From: Candidatus Fermentithermobacillaceae bacterium | GTDB taxonomy: Bacteria > Bacillota > Sulfobacillia > Fermentithermobacillales > Fermentithermobacillaceae | DNA length: 41,393 bases | NCBI GenBank assembly: GCA_012842105.1 | Contig: DUTL01000294.1 | Location: forward strand, 1 to 41,393 | Direction: 5' to 3' | Shown: positions 26,277-35,864 of the stretch, one piece after another | Layout of the letters: each line of letters begins with the position of its first letter | How positions within the stretch are numbered: position 1 is the first letter of the stretch | Notes under the pieces: model-generated | What the model was told of the DNA's origin: nothing | The model's database searches: none | The model's input: only the letters and a program-made list of their open reading frames with translations | Program-made: the position numbers and the translations under genes

Positions 26277-27233
26277 TTATCCTCTGGTACATATATTGGT
26301 TCCAAGCCAATTATTGATCAAATGCCGGATTTGCTCTATAAGTTGATTTCGAGATTTATGCTTGCCAAAGGGCAGCCAAATTATGCCTTCTTCTTTGGAG
26401 AACCATGTCCGTTGCCTTTTCGCAAACCGCCTGGTACTCCTCTTCAGTATTACCCTGGTTTCAGGCTCCGTGGCCAGCCCTTTGAGCATCCAGTATACCT
26501 CTTTGTACCCAAGGCCTTGCATGCTAGGGAGGTCTTCAGAATACCCTAAATCCATTAGGTTCTTAACTTCTTCGACGAGGCCTCTTCTGAACTGATCATC
26601 TACCCTATCATCGATTCTTTTATATAATTCTTTACGATTCCATTCGAGCCCTATCATCATGGAATCATACATACGAAAGTGTTTGAGATGCTTCCTTGCA
26701 GAAATAGGCAGGTTTGTGGCTCGGTAATACTCAATTGCCCGTATGACTCTCTTCAAGTCATTTGGATGAAGGTCCCGGTAAGACTCTGGATCGATATCTT
26801 TCAGCATACTGTGAACCACGGCATTGCCCTGGCGTTTTGCCAGAGTTTTCATCTCTTGCCGCAGAGCCCGGTCAGGGGGTGCATCTTCCAAAGGAAAATT
26901 GTGTAGTAATGCCCTAATGTAAAATCCGGTGCCTCCGACTATACATGGCAGGCGGTTTCTACTCACAATATCCGTAACCGCTTCCCTGGCAAGCTGTTGA
27001 AACTCGCGTACACTCCATGGTTCGTCAGGGTACTTTATGTTTATCAAATGGTGCTTTACCCGGTTCATTTCATCTGCTGTGGCTTTATCTGTGCCAATAT
27101 CCATGTAACGATAAACCTGCATAGAATCAGCAGAGATAATCTCAATTGGATATGTTGTGGCCAGGTCCAACGCCAACTTTGACTTCCCCGAGGCTGTTGG
27201 GCCTGTGATTATCAGAACCTTGGCCAACCTCAA
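26277..27233 (-). CDS. miaA: tRNA dimethylallyltransferase
   Basis: MiaA adds an isopentenyl group to A37 of tRNAs reading UNN codons. The 318-residue protein starts with the P-loop GPTASGKSKLA, then ISADSMQVYRYMDIGT (substrate and magnesium binding), KHHLINI, and VGGTGFYIRALLHNF. The C-terminus has WFSKEEGIIWLPF. The TTG at 27233 is preceded by AAAGGG about 7 nt upstream. Its product is the substrate for MiaB, encoded five kilobases upstream in the same orientation. It follows mutL and precedes hfq, as in many bacteria. Confidence 0.96.
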   Translation of the reverse strand: MRLAKVLIITGPTASGKSKLALDLATTYPIEIISADSMQVYRYMDIGTDKATADEMNRVKHHLINIKYPDEPWSVREFQQLAREAVTDIVSRNRLPCIVGGTGFYIRALLHNFPLEDAPPDRALRQEMKTLAKRQGNAVVHSMLKDIDPESYRDLHPNDLKRVIRAIEYYRATNLPISARKHLKHFRMYDSMMIGLEWNRKELYKRIDDRVDDQFRRGLVEEVKNLMDLGYSEDLPSMQGLGYKEVYWMLKGLATEPETRVILKRSTRRFAKRQRTWFSKEEGIIWLPFGKHKSRNQLIEQIRHLINNWLGTNICTRG

Positions 27234-27304
27234 CCGTACACCCTTTCCAATATACCGGATATCACCGGGACAACTCCATTATATAGTATCAGCAGCCTCT
27301 ATAT

Positions 27305-29062
27305 CTAACGGCCGAAAAATCTATCTATTTCATCATATGGAAGCACGTACACAGTCGGCCTTCCGTGCGGGCATGTTCGGGCCGCAGGGTTAGCCCAAAG
27401 CGATTGTATGAGCGCCAGCGCCTCTTGCTTCCTCAGAGGCTGTTTGCCCTTTACAGATGCATGGCAAGCGGCTGTGGCTATCTGCGCTTGTGCCACTGCC
27501 CTTTCCAGGGGCATATCCGGCCCTGATGATTCATAGGCCGCCAATAACACCTGCTTGAGCGAATCTGCCGGAAGCGCCTGCCCAAGAATGAGAGGAACCT
27601 TGGTTACCAGCACGGTTCTTGTGCCTATTGGCCTGACGGAAAACCCTACGCTTTCCAACCCATCCTCATGTTCTTTATAGAGTATGGCTTCTCTGGGTTC
27701 AAGCTGGATGATCTCAGGGATCAACAGTTCCTGGCTGCTGCTTTCTCCCTGGCACAGGGATTGATAGGCCAGGCTTTCCGCAAGGGCGTGTTGGTCAATG
27801 ATAAGGAGCGAGTCTGGCGTCTTGGCCACAAGGTATACGTCTTGAAGCGTCCCCAGGCAGTGCCACTCGCAGGGTGGTTCAACACCGTCACTTAGCAAAC
27901 CGGTGCCCGTTTCATGCCTGGTATCAAAAAGAGACGAGGGTTGCCTTTCTGAGGGTTTCTTGTCAACTTGGCGGCCCGGATAAATGCTTTGAGAAGCGTA
28001 CTTGCTTAAAACGTATGTGGCGGGGGTTCCCCCCCCTTCAGCCCGAGGATTCCGGCCGGGTTTACTTAGATATCCTGCCCGGGCCAGGGCATCTCTCACA
28101 CTTTGAGTAACGGCGCGCTTCACTTCCGCTTCATTTCCAAACCTTATCTCTGATTTTGTGGGATGCACGTTAATATCTATCCTGCCTGGTTCAAGAGTGA
28201 TTTCAATAAATGCCACGGCATAGCTTTTTGGCGGTAGCAGCCCTGCATAGGCATGATCGAGCGCCCACCCAAGCGCAGGGTTCTTGATGGGCCTTTGATT
28301 TACAGAGAAGAGTTGCCGGTCCCTGCTTCTTCTATAGACCCTGGGCAGGCCTGCGAAACCGGCGATCTCAAGGCCTTCATGTTTGCTTGATATTTCAACC
28401 ATTGAATCAGCTGTTTCCGGCCCGAATATGTTGGCCAACGCGTCTTTCAACCCGTTGCCTGATGTATGAAGCGCCACCCTGCCCTGGGACGTAAGGGTAA
28501 AGCTGATATTAGGCCAGGCAAGGGACAGGCGTTCGACTGTTTCAATTACTGCATTCCTTTCCGTGCCTCTTGATTTCATGAATTTGAACCTGGCAGGCGT
28601 ATTGAAGAACAAGTCTCTCACTGTAAAAGTGGTACCCGGGGGTAGCCCTTTTTCGGTGGCGTCTATCAATTCTCCCCCTTCAACACGCAAGCAAATCCCG
28701 GTTTCGCTGCGGTTTATCTTGGTTTCGAGGCTCAATTTCGAGCATGATGCGATTGAAGGCAAAGCTTCGCCCCTGAACCCGAGGGTTTCTATGCTTTCAA
28801 AATCATTCATGGAACCTATTTTGGATGTGGCAAACCGTTCCAGTGATAAAAGCGCATCTTCGTGAGACATGCCTGTTCCGTCGTCACAAACCCTTATAAG
28901 TTTCATTCCCCCGTCAAGTATGTCTATTGATATCCTGCCCGCGCCTGCATCAATGGAATTCTCAACGAGCTCCTTTACAACTGATGCAGGGCGTTCTATG
29001 ACTTCCCCTGCAGCAATTTGGCTGGACAACAAGGGATCCAATTTTTTGATTGAACGATACAT
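27305..29062 (-). CDS. mutL: DNA mismatch repair protein MutL
   Basis: MutL couples MutS mismatch recognition to strand nicking. The 585-residue protein has the GHKL ATPase motifs VKELVENSIDAGA, VCDDGTGM and TLGFRGEALPS. The C-terminal endonuclease pieces typical of organisms without MutH are also present: DQHALAE (from D423), ACHASVKGKQPL and CPHGRP (from C564). The last position of the DQHA(x)2E(x)4E motif is Q434 rather than Glu. The ATG at 29062 overlaps the mutS stop by 1 nt (TGATG), so translation is coupled. An in-frame TTG is 3 nt upstream. Confidence 0.96.
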   Translation of the reverse strand: MYRSIKKLDPLLSSQIAAGEVIERPASVVKELVENSIDAGAGRISIDILDGGMKLIRVCDDGTGMSHEDALLSLERFATSKIGSMNDFESIETLGFRGEALPSIASCSKLSLETKINRSETGICLRVEGGELIDATEKGLPPGTTFTVRDLFFNTPARFKFMKSRGTERNAVIETVERLSLAWPNISFTLTSQGRVALHTSGNGLKDALANIFGPETADSMVEISSKHEGLEIAGFAGLPRVYRRSRDRQLFSVNQRPIKNPALGWALDHAYAGLLPPKSYAVAFIEITLEPGRIDINVHPTKSEIRFGNEAEVKRAVTQSVRDALARAGYLSKPGRNPRAEGGGTPATYVLSKYASQSIYPGRQVDKKPSERQPSSLFDTRHETGTGLLSDGVEPPCEWHCLGTLQDVYLVAKTPDSLLIIDQHALAESLAYQSLCQGESSSQELLIPEIIQLEPREAILYKEHEDGLESVGFSVRPIGTRTVLVTKVPLILGQALPADSLKQVLLAAYESSGPDMPLERAVAQAQIATAACHASVKGKQPLRKQEALALIQSLWANPAARTCPHGRPTVYVLPYDEIDRFFGR

Positions 29063-31755
29063 CAATTATCATCCTGTTCACGGTGCAATTCCTGTTTGAC
29101 CGTATGGAGTAGTTCCAACGCTTCAAGAGGCGTCATGTTGTTGGTATCGAGGGATTTAAGTTTGGATATTACGGCCCGGTGATTTTCCGGGACCGGTTCT
29201 TGATACCCTGTGCTTGCATTAGCAAGTAAAAGTGGCTGGCTTTCAGGCGTAGGCAATGTTCCTGCGCTTCTGGATGCAACCTTTCCCAATATTCCTTTTG
29301 TGGAACCGCCTCTGCGCGCTTCTGTTTCAAGGCCATGAAGAATCTCCCTGGCCCTGTGTGTTACACTATCAGGCAACCCGGCCATACCGGCCACGTCAAT
29401 GCCGAAACTGCCTTCAGCCACTCCCCTGGCGACTTTCCTAAGGAAGATGATATTGTCGCCAGACTTTTTGACCGTTACATGGTAATTGGCTATTCCCGGC
29501 TTCAAATCAGAAAGAAGTGTGAGCTCACGGTAGTGAGTGGCCACAAGCCCTTTTGCCCCTACGGTTTTCCCGGCGGCCAGGTATTCCACAACCGCCCACG
29601 CAACAGAGAGCCCATCAAAGGTACTGGTTCCTCTTCCAATTTCGTCCAGTATCACAAGGCTTTTGGATGTAGCTTTCCTCAGGATTCTTGACACTTCGTT
29701 CATCTCGACCATGAAAGTGGATTGCCCTAACACCAGGTCGTCATATGCGCCTACCCTGGCGAAAATTCTGTCAACACATGACACTGTACACGATTTGCAG
29801 GGCACAAACGACCCCATTTGAGCCATGAGTACTATAATGGCTGTTTGGCGGCAATACGTAGACTTGCCGCCCATGTTGGGGCCGGTGACTATCAAGATGC
29901 GTTCCTTTTCATCAAGAGCCAGATCATTGGGCACAAAGTTCCCCGGAGGAAGCACCCTTTCAAGCACAGGGTGCCGTCCTTCTCTGATAATTATGGGCCC
30001 GTCTTCGGTTATTTCAGGCTTGACATATCCATACAGGCTGGCTACCTCAGCTAGGCTACAGCACACGTCCAGTTGAGCTATGGCAACAGCTGTCTGCTGC
30101 AGCCTCCTCATGTGAGATTCGACGAAATCACGCAGTTCACAGAACAGCCTGTACTCTTCTTTGAACAGTTTCTCTTCTGCGCCGATGATAGATGTTTCTT
30201 TTTCTTTGAGTTCAGGTGTAATGAACCTCTCAGCGGATACCAGTGTTTGTTTCCTTATGTAGTCACCGGGCACAAGGCTCAGGTTCGCCTTGGTCACTTC
30301 CAGGTAGTATCCGAAAACCCTGTTGTATCCCACCTTGAGCGATTTTATGCCGGTCCTTTCCCTTTCCCTGGCTTCAAGTTCAACCAGCCAGTGCTTGCCG
30401 CCGGCAGCCAGGTCTCTCAGCTCATCGATTTCCCGGCAATATCCTGTGCGTATTACCCCGCCTTCGGTTACAGACATCGGAGGATCATCAACAATGGCTT
30501 CTCTTATGGCCGCGACGACCTCAGGGGCCTCGTCAAGGTTATCGAGTATGTGTTTAAGCAGGCCCGATGAAGTGCCAATTATTTGCTCTTTCAGGCGGGG
30601 CACTCGTTCAAGGGAACCTGCAACGGCTATTAGATCCCTTGCATTGCATGACTTGTAAGCTACTCGTGCAACCAGCCTTTCCAAGTCGCGGATGCCTGAA
30701 AGGGAATCACGCAAATTGCTTCTCAGGGCGGCATTCCGGTAGATTTCATCTACAGCATTAAGCCTCGACAGTATCCTGGCCGGATCCCTCAACGGGCGCT
30801 CTATCCATTTCTTGAGCAGCCTGGACCCCATGGTGGTACAGCATTTGTCCAGAACCCACGCAAGCGAGCCATATTCTTCACCTTGAAGCCGCTTTGTGAG
30901 CTCAAGGTTCCTTCTGGTTGAATGATCAAGTTCAACGAATGATCCTTCCAAATAGAGGTTGGGCTCCTTCAGGTGGCTCAGTTCCATCATTTGAGTAGCT
31001 TCCAGGTATGCCAGCAATCCTGAGAGCGCCCTGTATGCTGAATCAGGCAAGTGTTTCAGGCCCCACTCCCTCTCGAACAATTCATGGTATGTCTCGCTGC
31101 CGAACTCTTCATCCTCACGAAAACTAACATGAACGTTAGGCAGGTTCTTCAAAACCGCCTGAACGAAGCTTGTCCCTTCAAGGCTTGCGGGAAATACACA
31201 TTCCTTGGGCATTAGGCGGGCAATCTCGTCTATGACGTTAGCCAACGGCAGGTTGTGGCCCCTGGATGAGGTTTCCGGCTCAAACCAGGCCAGGAGAACC
31301 TCTCCTGTGGATAAGTCAGATGAGCACAGCCCGGCTGAATCCACCTGGCCTTGAGCCCTGTATTTGGCATACGCCACGGTTATATAGCTTGGAGCCGCAT
31401 CCTCTGCGCCTTCCCAATATGTGCCCGGGGTTATTACTCTTACAACATCTCGTTTCACAAGCCCTTTTGCCTTAGCCGGATCTTCCACTTGCTCGCATAT
31501 TGCGACTTTGTAGCCCTTGGATACAAGGGTTCTTATGTATTCATCCACTGAGTGGTGGGGCACGCCGCACATGGGAACTTTCTTGCCCTTTCCCGAGCCC
31601 CGGCTTGTCAGTGCAATTCCAAGTTCCTTGGAACCAATTTCAGCGTCTTCAAAAAACATTTCGTAGAAGTCGCCAAGCCTGAAAAAGAGCAAACAATCCC
31701 GGTACTTCGCTTTTAGTGATTTATACTGAAGCATCATAGGAGTTTTGCTTGCCAA
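29062..31755 (-). CDS. mutS: DNA mismatch recognition protein MutS
   Basis: MutS finds mispaired bases. The 897-residue protein starts with the mismatch-binding domain, with the Phe-x-Glu motif in RLGDFYEMF. Connector, lever and clamp regions follow. The ATPase has Walker A GPNMGGKST (625-633), Walker B SLVILDEIGRGTSTFDG, and ATHYRELT. The TTG at 31755 has GGAGG 9 nt upstream. The C-terminus retains the small helix (NNMTPLEALELLHTVKQEL) used for dimer or tetramer contacts. It lies between miaB (19-nt gap) and mutL in one probable operon. Confidence 0.97.
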   Translation of the reverse strand: MASKTPMMLQYKSLKAKYRDCLLFFRLGDFYEMFFEDAEIGSKELGIALTSRGSGKGKKVPMCGVPHHSVDEYIRTLVSKGYKVAICEQVEDPAKAKGLVKRDVVRVITPGTYWEGAEDAAPSYITVAYAKYRAQGQVDSAGLCSSDLSTGEVLLAWFEPETSSRGHNLPLANVIDEIARLMPKECVFPASLEGTSFVQAVLKNLPNVHVSFREDEEFGSETYHELFEREWGLKHLPDSAYRALSGLLAYLEATQMMELSHLKEPNLYLEGSFVELDHSTRRNLELTKRLQGEEYGSLAWVLDKCCTTMGSRLLKKWIERPLRDPARILSRLNAVDEIYRNAALRSNLRDSLSGIRDLERLVARVAYKSCNARDLIAVAGSLERVPRLKEQIIGTSSGLLKHILDNLDEAPEVVAAIREAIVDDPPMSVTEGGVIRTGYCREIDELRDLAAGGKHWLVELEARERERTGIKSLKVGYNRVFGYYLEVTKANLSLVPGDYIRKQTLVSAERFITPELKEKETSIIGAEEKLFKEEYRLFCELRDFVESHMRRLQQTAVAIAQLDVCCSLAEVASLYGYVKPEITEDGPIIIREGRHPVLERVLPPGNFVPNDLALDEKERILIVTGPNMGGKSTYCRQTAIIVLMAQMGSFVPCKSCTVSCVDRIFARVGAYDDLVLGQSTFMVEMNEVSRILRKATSKSLVILDEIGRGTSTFDGLSVAWAVVEYLAAGKTVGAKGLVATHYRELTLLSDLKPGIANYHVTVKKSGDNIIFLRKVARGVAEGSFGIDVAGMAGLPDSVTHRAREILHGLETEARRGGSTKGILGKVASRSAGTLPTPESQPLLLANASTGYQEPVPENHRAVISKLKSLDTNNMTPLEALELLHTVKQELHREQDDN

Positions 31756-31774
31756 TACTTACGACCTCCGGTTA

Positions 31775-33151
31775 TCAGTCTGAATTTGGCTTCCACATAG
31801 GCCCTTTCAGGTACCACGTGCCTGCTTCGTCGATCCTGACCTTTACCACGTCCCCGGGCTTTGGCCCTTTGGACGTACAGACCACAAGTTTGTTTGTCCG
31901 CGTCCGCCCGCGAACATGCTCAGGGTTTTTCAGGTCAGGCTCTTCAATGAGAGTTTCTTGAATGGTTCCCACAAGAGACATGTTGATATCTTTGGTAATC
32001 TCATTTTGAACTCTGACAAGCTCCTGAAGCCGTCTGGATTTGTCTTTTCGAGAAACCTGATTGCCCATTTTGGCGGCGGCAGTACCGGATCTGGGGGAAA
32101 ATATGAACGTAAACGCACCGTCGAACCTCAGATCCTTAACCAGGCCAATGGTATCTTGAAAATCTTCATCAGTCTCTCCAGGAAAGCCAACTATAATATC
32201 GGTAGTGACAGAGGCGCCCGGGATTTGGCTTCTAATGTAAGATACCAGGCCCCGGTATTCTTCCCGGGTATATCCCCTGTGCATCAATTTGAGTATCCGG
32301 TTACTTCCCGACTGAAGCGGAAGATGGAAATGCTCGCAAACATGCTTCGAGTCTCTTATTGAGTCTACCATCGTCTTTGTAAAATCCCTGGGATGGGATG
32401 TGAAGTACCGTATCCTGCAGATTCCAGGTATCCCATCGAGGTCTTCAAGCAATTGGGCAAATCCGTAGCCGTTGCCTGGATCAAGCCCATAGGCGTTGAC
32501 ATTCTGTCCCAGGAGAGTGATTTCCGTAAATCCCTGGCTGACAAGTTCCTGAACTTCTTTTACTATGAACCTGGGTTCACGGGACACCTGTGGGCCTCTG
32601 ACAAAGGGCACAATGCAATAGGTGCAGAAATTATCGCATCCATACATTATCGTGACATATGCGCTGACCCCGGAAACCTTTACCCTGGGAAGTGCCTCCG
32701 GAAGCATTTGGGTGGACCCGGTTCTGTGCGCTTCCGCCCTGCCGGGAGAAACTGCAGTGAGCAGTTTCTGAGACGGATCATGGACAGCCTGGCTCACCAA
32801 CTGTGGAATCTTGTCAATGTGGCCGGGGCCCACTGCTACTCTTACGTACGGAACCCGTTTCTTTATCCTCTCTATGGTTTGCGGCAGCTGGGCCATACAC
32901 CCTGCCAGCACTATGACAGGCAGCTTTCCGCCTCTGGATTCCGCGGCAAGTTTTCCTAGCCGGCTCCATACTTTTTCCTCGGCAGACTGTCTTACTGCAC
33001 ACGTATTCATTACAATAACATCTGATTCCCCGGCATTTTGAGCCAGGGAAAACCCCTTTTCCTGAAACAGGCCCCCTATGGTCTGAGAGTCTCTTTCATT
33101 CATTTGGCATCCAAAAGTCTCTATAAAATACGTAAGTTTCTTGTTGTTCAT
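31775..33151 (-). CDS. miaB: tRNA 2-methylthioadenosine synthase MiaB
   Basis: MiaB is a radical-SAM methylthiotransferase converting i6A37 to ms2i6A37. The 458-residue protein has the UPF0004 domain with three cluster cysteines (FGCQMNERDS, NTCAVRQSAEEKV, LAGCMAQ), the radical-SAM C172-x3-C176-x2-C179 in GCDNFCTYCIVP, and a C-terminal TRAM domain (GRTRTNKLVV...GDVVKVRI). The MYGCDNFCTYCIVPFVRG run is typical of MiaB rather than RimO or MtaB. The ATG at 33151 is the most conventional start, though an in-frame extension to 33244 exists and the ribosome site is weak. The companion miaA is in the same gene series. Confidence 0.94.
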   Translation of the reverse strand: MNNKKLTYFIETFGCQMNERDSQTIGGLFQEKGFSLAQNAGESDVIVMNTCAVRQSAEEKVWSRLGKLAAESRGGKLPVIVLAGCMAQLPQTIERIKKRVPYVRVAVGPGHIDKIPQLVSQAVHDPSQKLLTAVSPGRAEAHRTGSTQMLPEALPRVKVSGVSAYVTIMYGCDNFCTYCIVPFVRGPQVSREPRFIVKEVQELVSQGFTEITLLGQNVNAYGLDPGNGYGFAQLLEDLDGIPGICRIRYFTSHPRDFTKTMVDSIRDSKHVCEHFHLPLQSGSNRILKLMHRGYTREEYRGLVSYIRSQIPGASVTTDIIVGFPGETDEDFQDTIGLVKDLRFDGAFTFIFSPRSGTAAAKMGNQVSRKDKSRRLQELVRVQNEITKDINMSLVGTIQETLIEEPDLKNPEHVRGRTRTNKLVVCTSKGPKPGDVVKVRIDEAGTWYLKGPMWKPNSD

Positions 33152-33268
33152 TGCTGTTGGTTTTGCACTCCGAAAACGATGTTCGTTGGATTGTATGGCA
33201 ATCAGCCTTTCTACCCTATTATAATTTTGCCGCAACAAGCGCACAAATTATTGCCCAGGCGGCATCAT

Positions 33269-34453
33269 CTACCCAATATCAAATACATCTGTATTCATGG
33301 CGCACTCCTCAGCCAGTTGTTTGACGTCAAGGCGTTTTTCTGCATTGACGGCCGCATCAAGCCGGGGTTTTGTCACTGGATGTTTGGGGACAAATACCGA
33401 ACAACAATCTTCGTAGGGCAAGATCGAAATGTCGTAGGTGCCAATTTGCTCAGCTAGGCGTACAGTCTCCACCTTGTCGAAACAGATAAGCGGCCTCAGC
33501 ACCGGAAAATCGGAAACGCTTTCGATTACGCTCAGACTCTCAAGCGTCTGGCTTGCAACTTGTCCCAGGTTCTCGCCTGTGAATATGGCCAGGCTACCGG
33601 TGTTCCGGCAGATTCTTGAGGCTACCCTCATCATCATGCGCCTCATAGTTATTACCCGGTACTTTTCAGGGCACTTGTCCATGATTTCCGTCTGAATTCT
33701 GGTGAAAGGAGCCACAAACAACCTCAAATGGGGGTTGTACTTCCTCAAGACCTTGCATATGTCAACCACCTTGTCCCTGGCGCGCTCCCCGGTTATAGGG
33801 TAACTCCAGAAATGAAGCGCATCAACGGCTACCCCTCGTTTCATAGCCATGTAACCTGCTACCGGGCTGTCTATACCTCCTGAGACAAGTAATATGCCCT
33901 TACCTGATGTACCTACAGGCAACCCGCCGGGCCCGGGTACTTGGCCCCGGTAGATATACGTATGCCCTGGGCGAATCTCTACTGTAAGGTGAATGGAAGG
34001 ATTGTGTACGTCTACTGCCAGCCCGGGAACATTCCGGAGAACCGCTGCCCCTACTTCCCGGTTAACTTCCGGGGACTTAACCGGGAAGTCCTTGTCTGCC
34101 CTCCGCGTGTCAACCTTGAAAGTTGCAGGCGGAGAAACTTCCGGCATAGCTTGCTTTACTGCAGATATGGCTGCCTGTTTGATTGTTTCCAAATCGCTTT
34201 CCACTGCAAACCCAGGGCTGACCGCTACAATACCAGGCACACAGGAAAGCGCTTCAAGATAATCATGTTCAAACTGCGTTTGAATCCCTGTTACGTACAA
34301 CCTTCCCTGGGACTTAGACACTCTTTTGCCGGCATCTACATCTATAGCGGATACGGCGATTTCGATGTTTTCCTGTAGTTTTTTCTCGAATTGCCTTCTA
34401 TTTTGCCCTTTGAGGCTTATTTCCCCATACCGGATTAATAAGACTCTCTCCAT
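33269..34453 (-). CDS. thiI: tRNA 4-thiouridine synthetase ThiI (no rhodanese domain)
   Basis: ThiI makes s4U at position 8 of tRNA using sulfur from a cysteine desulfurase. The 394-residue protein has a ferredoxin-like start (RVLLIRYGEISLKGQNRRQFE), a THUMP domain and the PP-loop SGGIDS (191-196), then ENLGQVASQTLESL and ending near DCCSVFVPKHPVTKP. It stops there and lacks the rhodanese domain of E. coli ThiI, like the Bacillus enzyme, which relies on a dedicated desulfurase. The ATG at 34453 has GGAG about 8 nt upstream. It follows a cysteine desulfurase gene, its expected partner. Confidence 0.95.
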   Translation of the reverse strand: MERVLLIRYGEISLKGQNRRQFEKKLQENIEIAVSAIDVDAGKRVSKSQGRLYVTGIQTQFEHDYLEALSCVPGIVAVSPGFAVESDLETIKQAAISAVKQAMPEVSPPATFKVDTRRADKDFPVKSPEVNREVGAAVLRNVPGLAVDVHNPSIHLTVEIRPGHTYIYRGQVPGPGGLPVGTSGKGILLVSGGIDSPVAGYMAMKRGVAVDALHFWSYPITGERARDKVVDICKVLRKYNPHLRLFVAPFTRIQTEIMDKCPEKYRVITMRRMMMRVASRICRNTGSLAIFTGENLGQVASQTLESLSVIESVSDFPVLRPLICFDKVETVRLAEQIGTYDISILPYEDCCSVFVPKHPVTKPRLDAAVNAEKRLDVKQLAEECAMNTDVFDIG

Positions 34454-34503
34454 TATTTGTGCTCCTTCGCATGACTTAAGTATTCGGTTGCGAGTTGTTT
34501 CCC

Positions 34504-35697
34504 CTAAGTTGTCTTCTGGCGCCATGGCCTAAGTTCCTTCAATGCATCTTCCAGGGCTGATACGGTACTATCCACATCTTCAACAGTTGTGAAAGGCGAC
34601 ATGGAGAACCGGATAGCCGACAACGCTTCATCTTCGCCCTTGCCTAAGGCGAGGATGACCGCGCTTGGCTTAGTTCTGTGGGAAGAACAGGCAGACCCGG
34701 TCGACACAAACACATTACGTTTCTCCAAAGCATGGAGAAGGCTTTCCCCTCGAAATCCAGGGAATGAGCAGTTGACAATGTGAGGCGCTGCGTTTTCATG
34801 CTCAGGGCCGTTGAGCACTGCGTCGGCGAATATACCTGCAATTCCGTCTATGAGCCGGTGTCTTAGCTCAAATAACCTGTCTCTTGTCTTGTATGTGTTT
34901 CTTGCCCAGATGTCACAAGCCAGGCCGAAACCTACAATAGCCGGAACGTTTTCAGTTCCTGATCGAAGCCCTTGTTCCTGGCCTCCGCCGAAAATCAAAG
35001 GGTGCATAGGAACACCCTTTCGAATGTACAACGCACCTATCCCCTTGGGGCCGTGGATCTTGTGAGAACTGATGCTTAGAAGATCCACTCCCCACTTCTC
35101 CACATCAATATCGAGTTTTGCAAATCCCTGGACGGCATCTACATGGAACCTGGGGCGCTTCGGGCCCATCCGGGAAAGCATAGATCCAATCTCCCGGCAA
35201 GGTTCAACAGAACCAATTTCGTTTTGCACAAACATGATAGATACAAGGCATGTATCTTCCTTTACCCGAGAGACAACTTCGCCGGGATTGACCAGCCCCT
35301 CCCTGTCGACCGGCACTACTGATACGCGGTAGCCCAGTTCTTTCAGATACTCCATGGCAGCCATAACCGACGGATGCTCCACTGATGAAGTAACCACGTG
35401 TTTGAACTTGCTCCCCGCTGACCTGAGGCTTCCGAAGATTGCCCAGTTATTGGCTTCAGTGCCGCCTGACGTAAAGAACACCTCATTCTCGCCGGCTCCG
35501 ATCAGGGATGCAACAGATCTTCGGGCCTTCCTGACGAGTTTCTCAGATTCAGATCCCAGCCTGTGAAGGGACGATGGATTTCCAAACCTCTCCTCATATA
35601 CAGACGACATGGCTTCCACAACTTCGGGAAAGGGCTTAGTAGTTGAAGAATTGTCCATATAGACAGGCCCGGATGCTTTCCGGCAGTTTGTGCTCAA
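34504..35697 (-). CDS. Cysteine desulfurase (NifS/IscS family)
   Basis: The 397-residue PLP enzyme takes sulfur from cysteine. Key parts: VYMDNSSTTKPFPEV, FTSGGTEANNWAIFG, HVDAVQGFAKLDID, the PLP lysine K213 in SSHKIHGPKG, and the catalytic C337 in STGSACSSH. The TTG at 35697 has GGAGG 7 nt upstream; longer in-frame starts reach 35775 but lack such a site. Placement directly before thiI mirrors the Bacillus nifZ-thiI pair, so tRNA thiolation is the likely role. It opens the minus-strand series and is divergent from the ttcA-like gene, another sulfur user. Confidence 0.94.
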   Translation of the reverse strand: MSTNCRKASGPVYMDNSSTTKPFPEVVEAMSSVYEERFGNPSSLHRLGSESEKLVRKARRSVASLIGAGENEVFFTSGGTEANNWAIFGSLRSAGSKFKHVVTSSVEHPSVMAAMEYLKELGYRVSVVPVDREGLVNPGEVVSRVKEDTCLVSIMFVQNEIGSVEPCREIGSMLSRMGPKRPRFHVDAVQGFAKLDIDVEKWGVDLLSISSHKIHGPKGIGALYIRKGVPMHPLIFGGGQEQGLRSGTENVPAIVGFGLACDIWARNTYKTRDRLFELRHRLIDGIAGIFADAVLNGPEHENAAPHIVNCSFPGFRGESLLHALEKRNVFVSTGSACSSHRTKPSAVILALGKGEDEALSAIRFSMSPFTTVEDVDSTVSALEDALKELRPWRQKTT

Positions 35698-35864
35698 ATC
35701 TATACCTCCAGTAACGAGACAGGTTTTCCTTTCTATATTATCCTCTTTCATGCCCCTGGTCACACCACTATACAAGATATCTCCAATCCAGTGAACACTT
35801 CTACTGTAATGCAGCTACGGGTACAATGTAATCGGCATCAAACTTGCAGAAGGGAGTGCGCAGT

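Noticed and set aside
29537..30658. Several open frames antisense to mutS
   Set aside because: All lie opposite highly conserved MutS coding sequence and show no motifs of their own.
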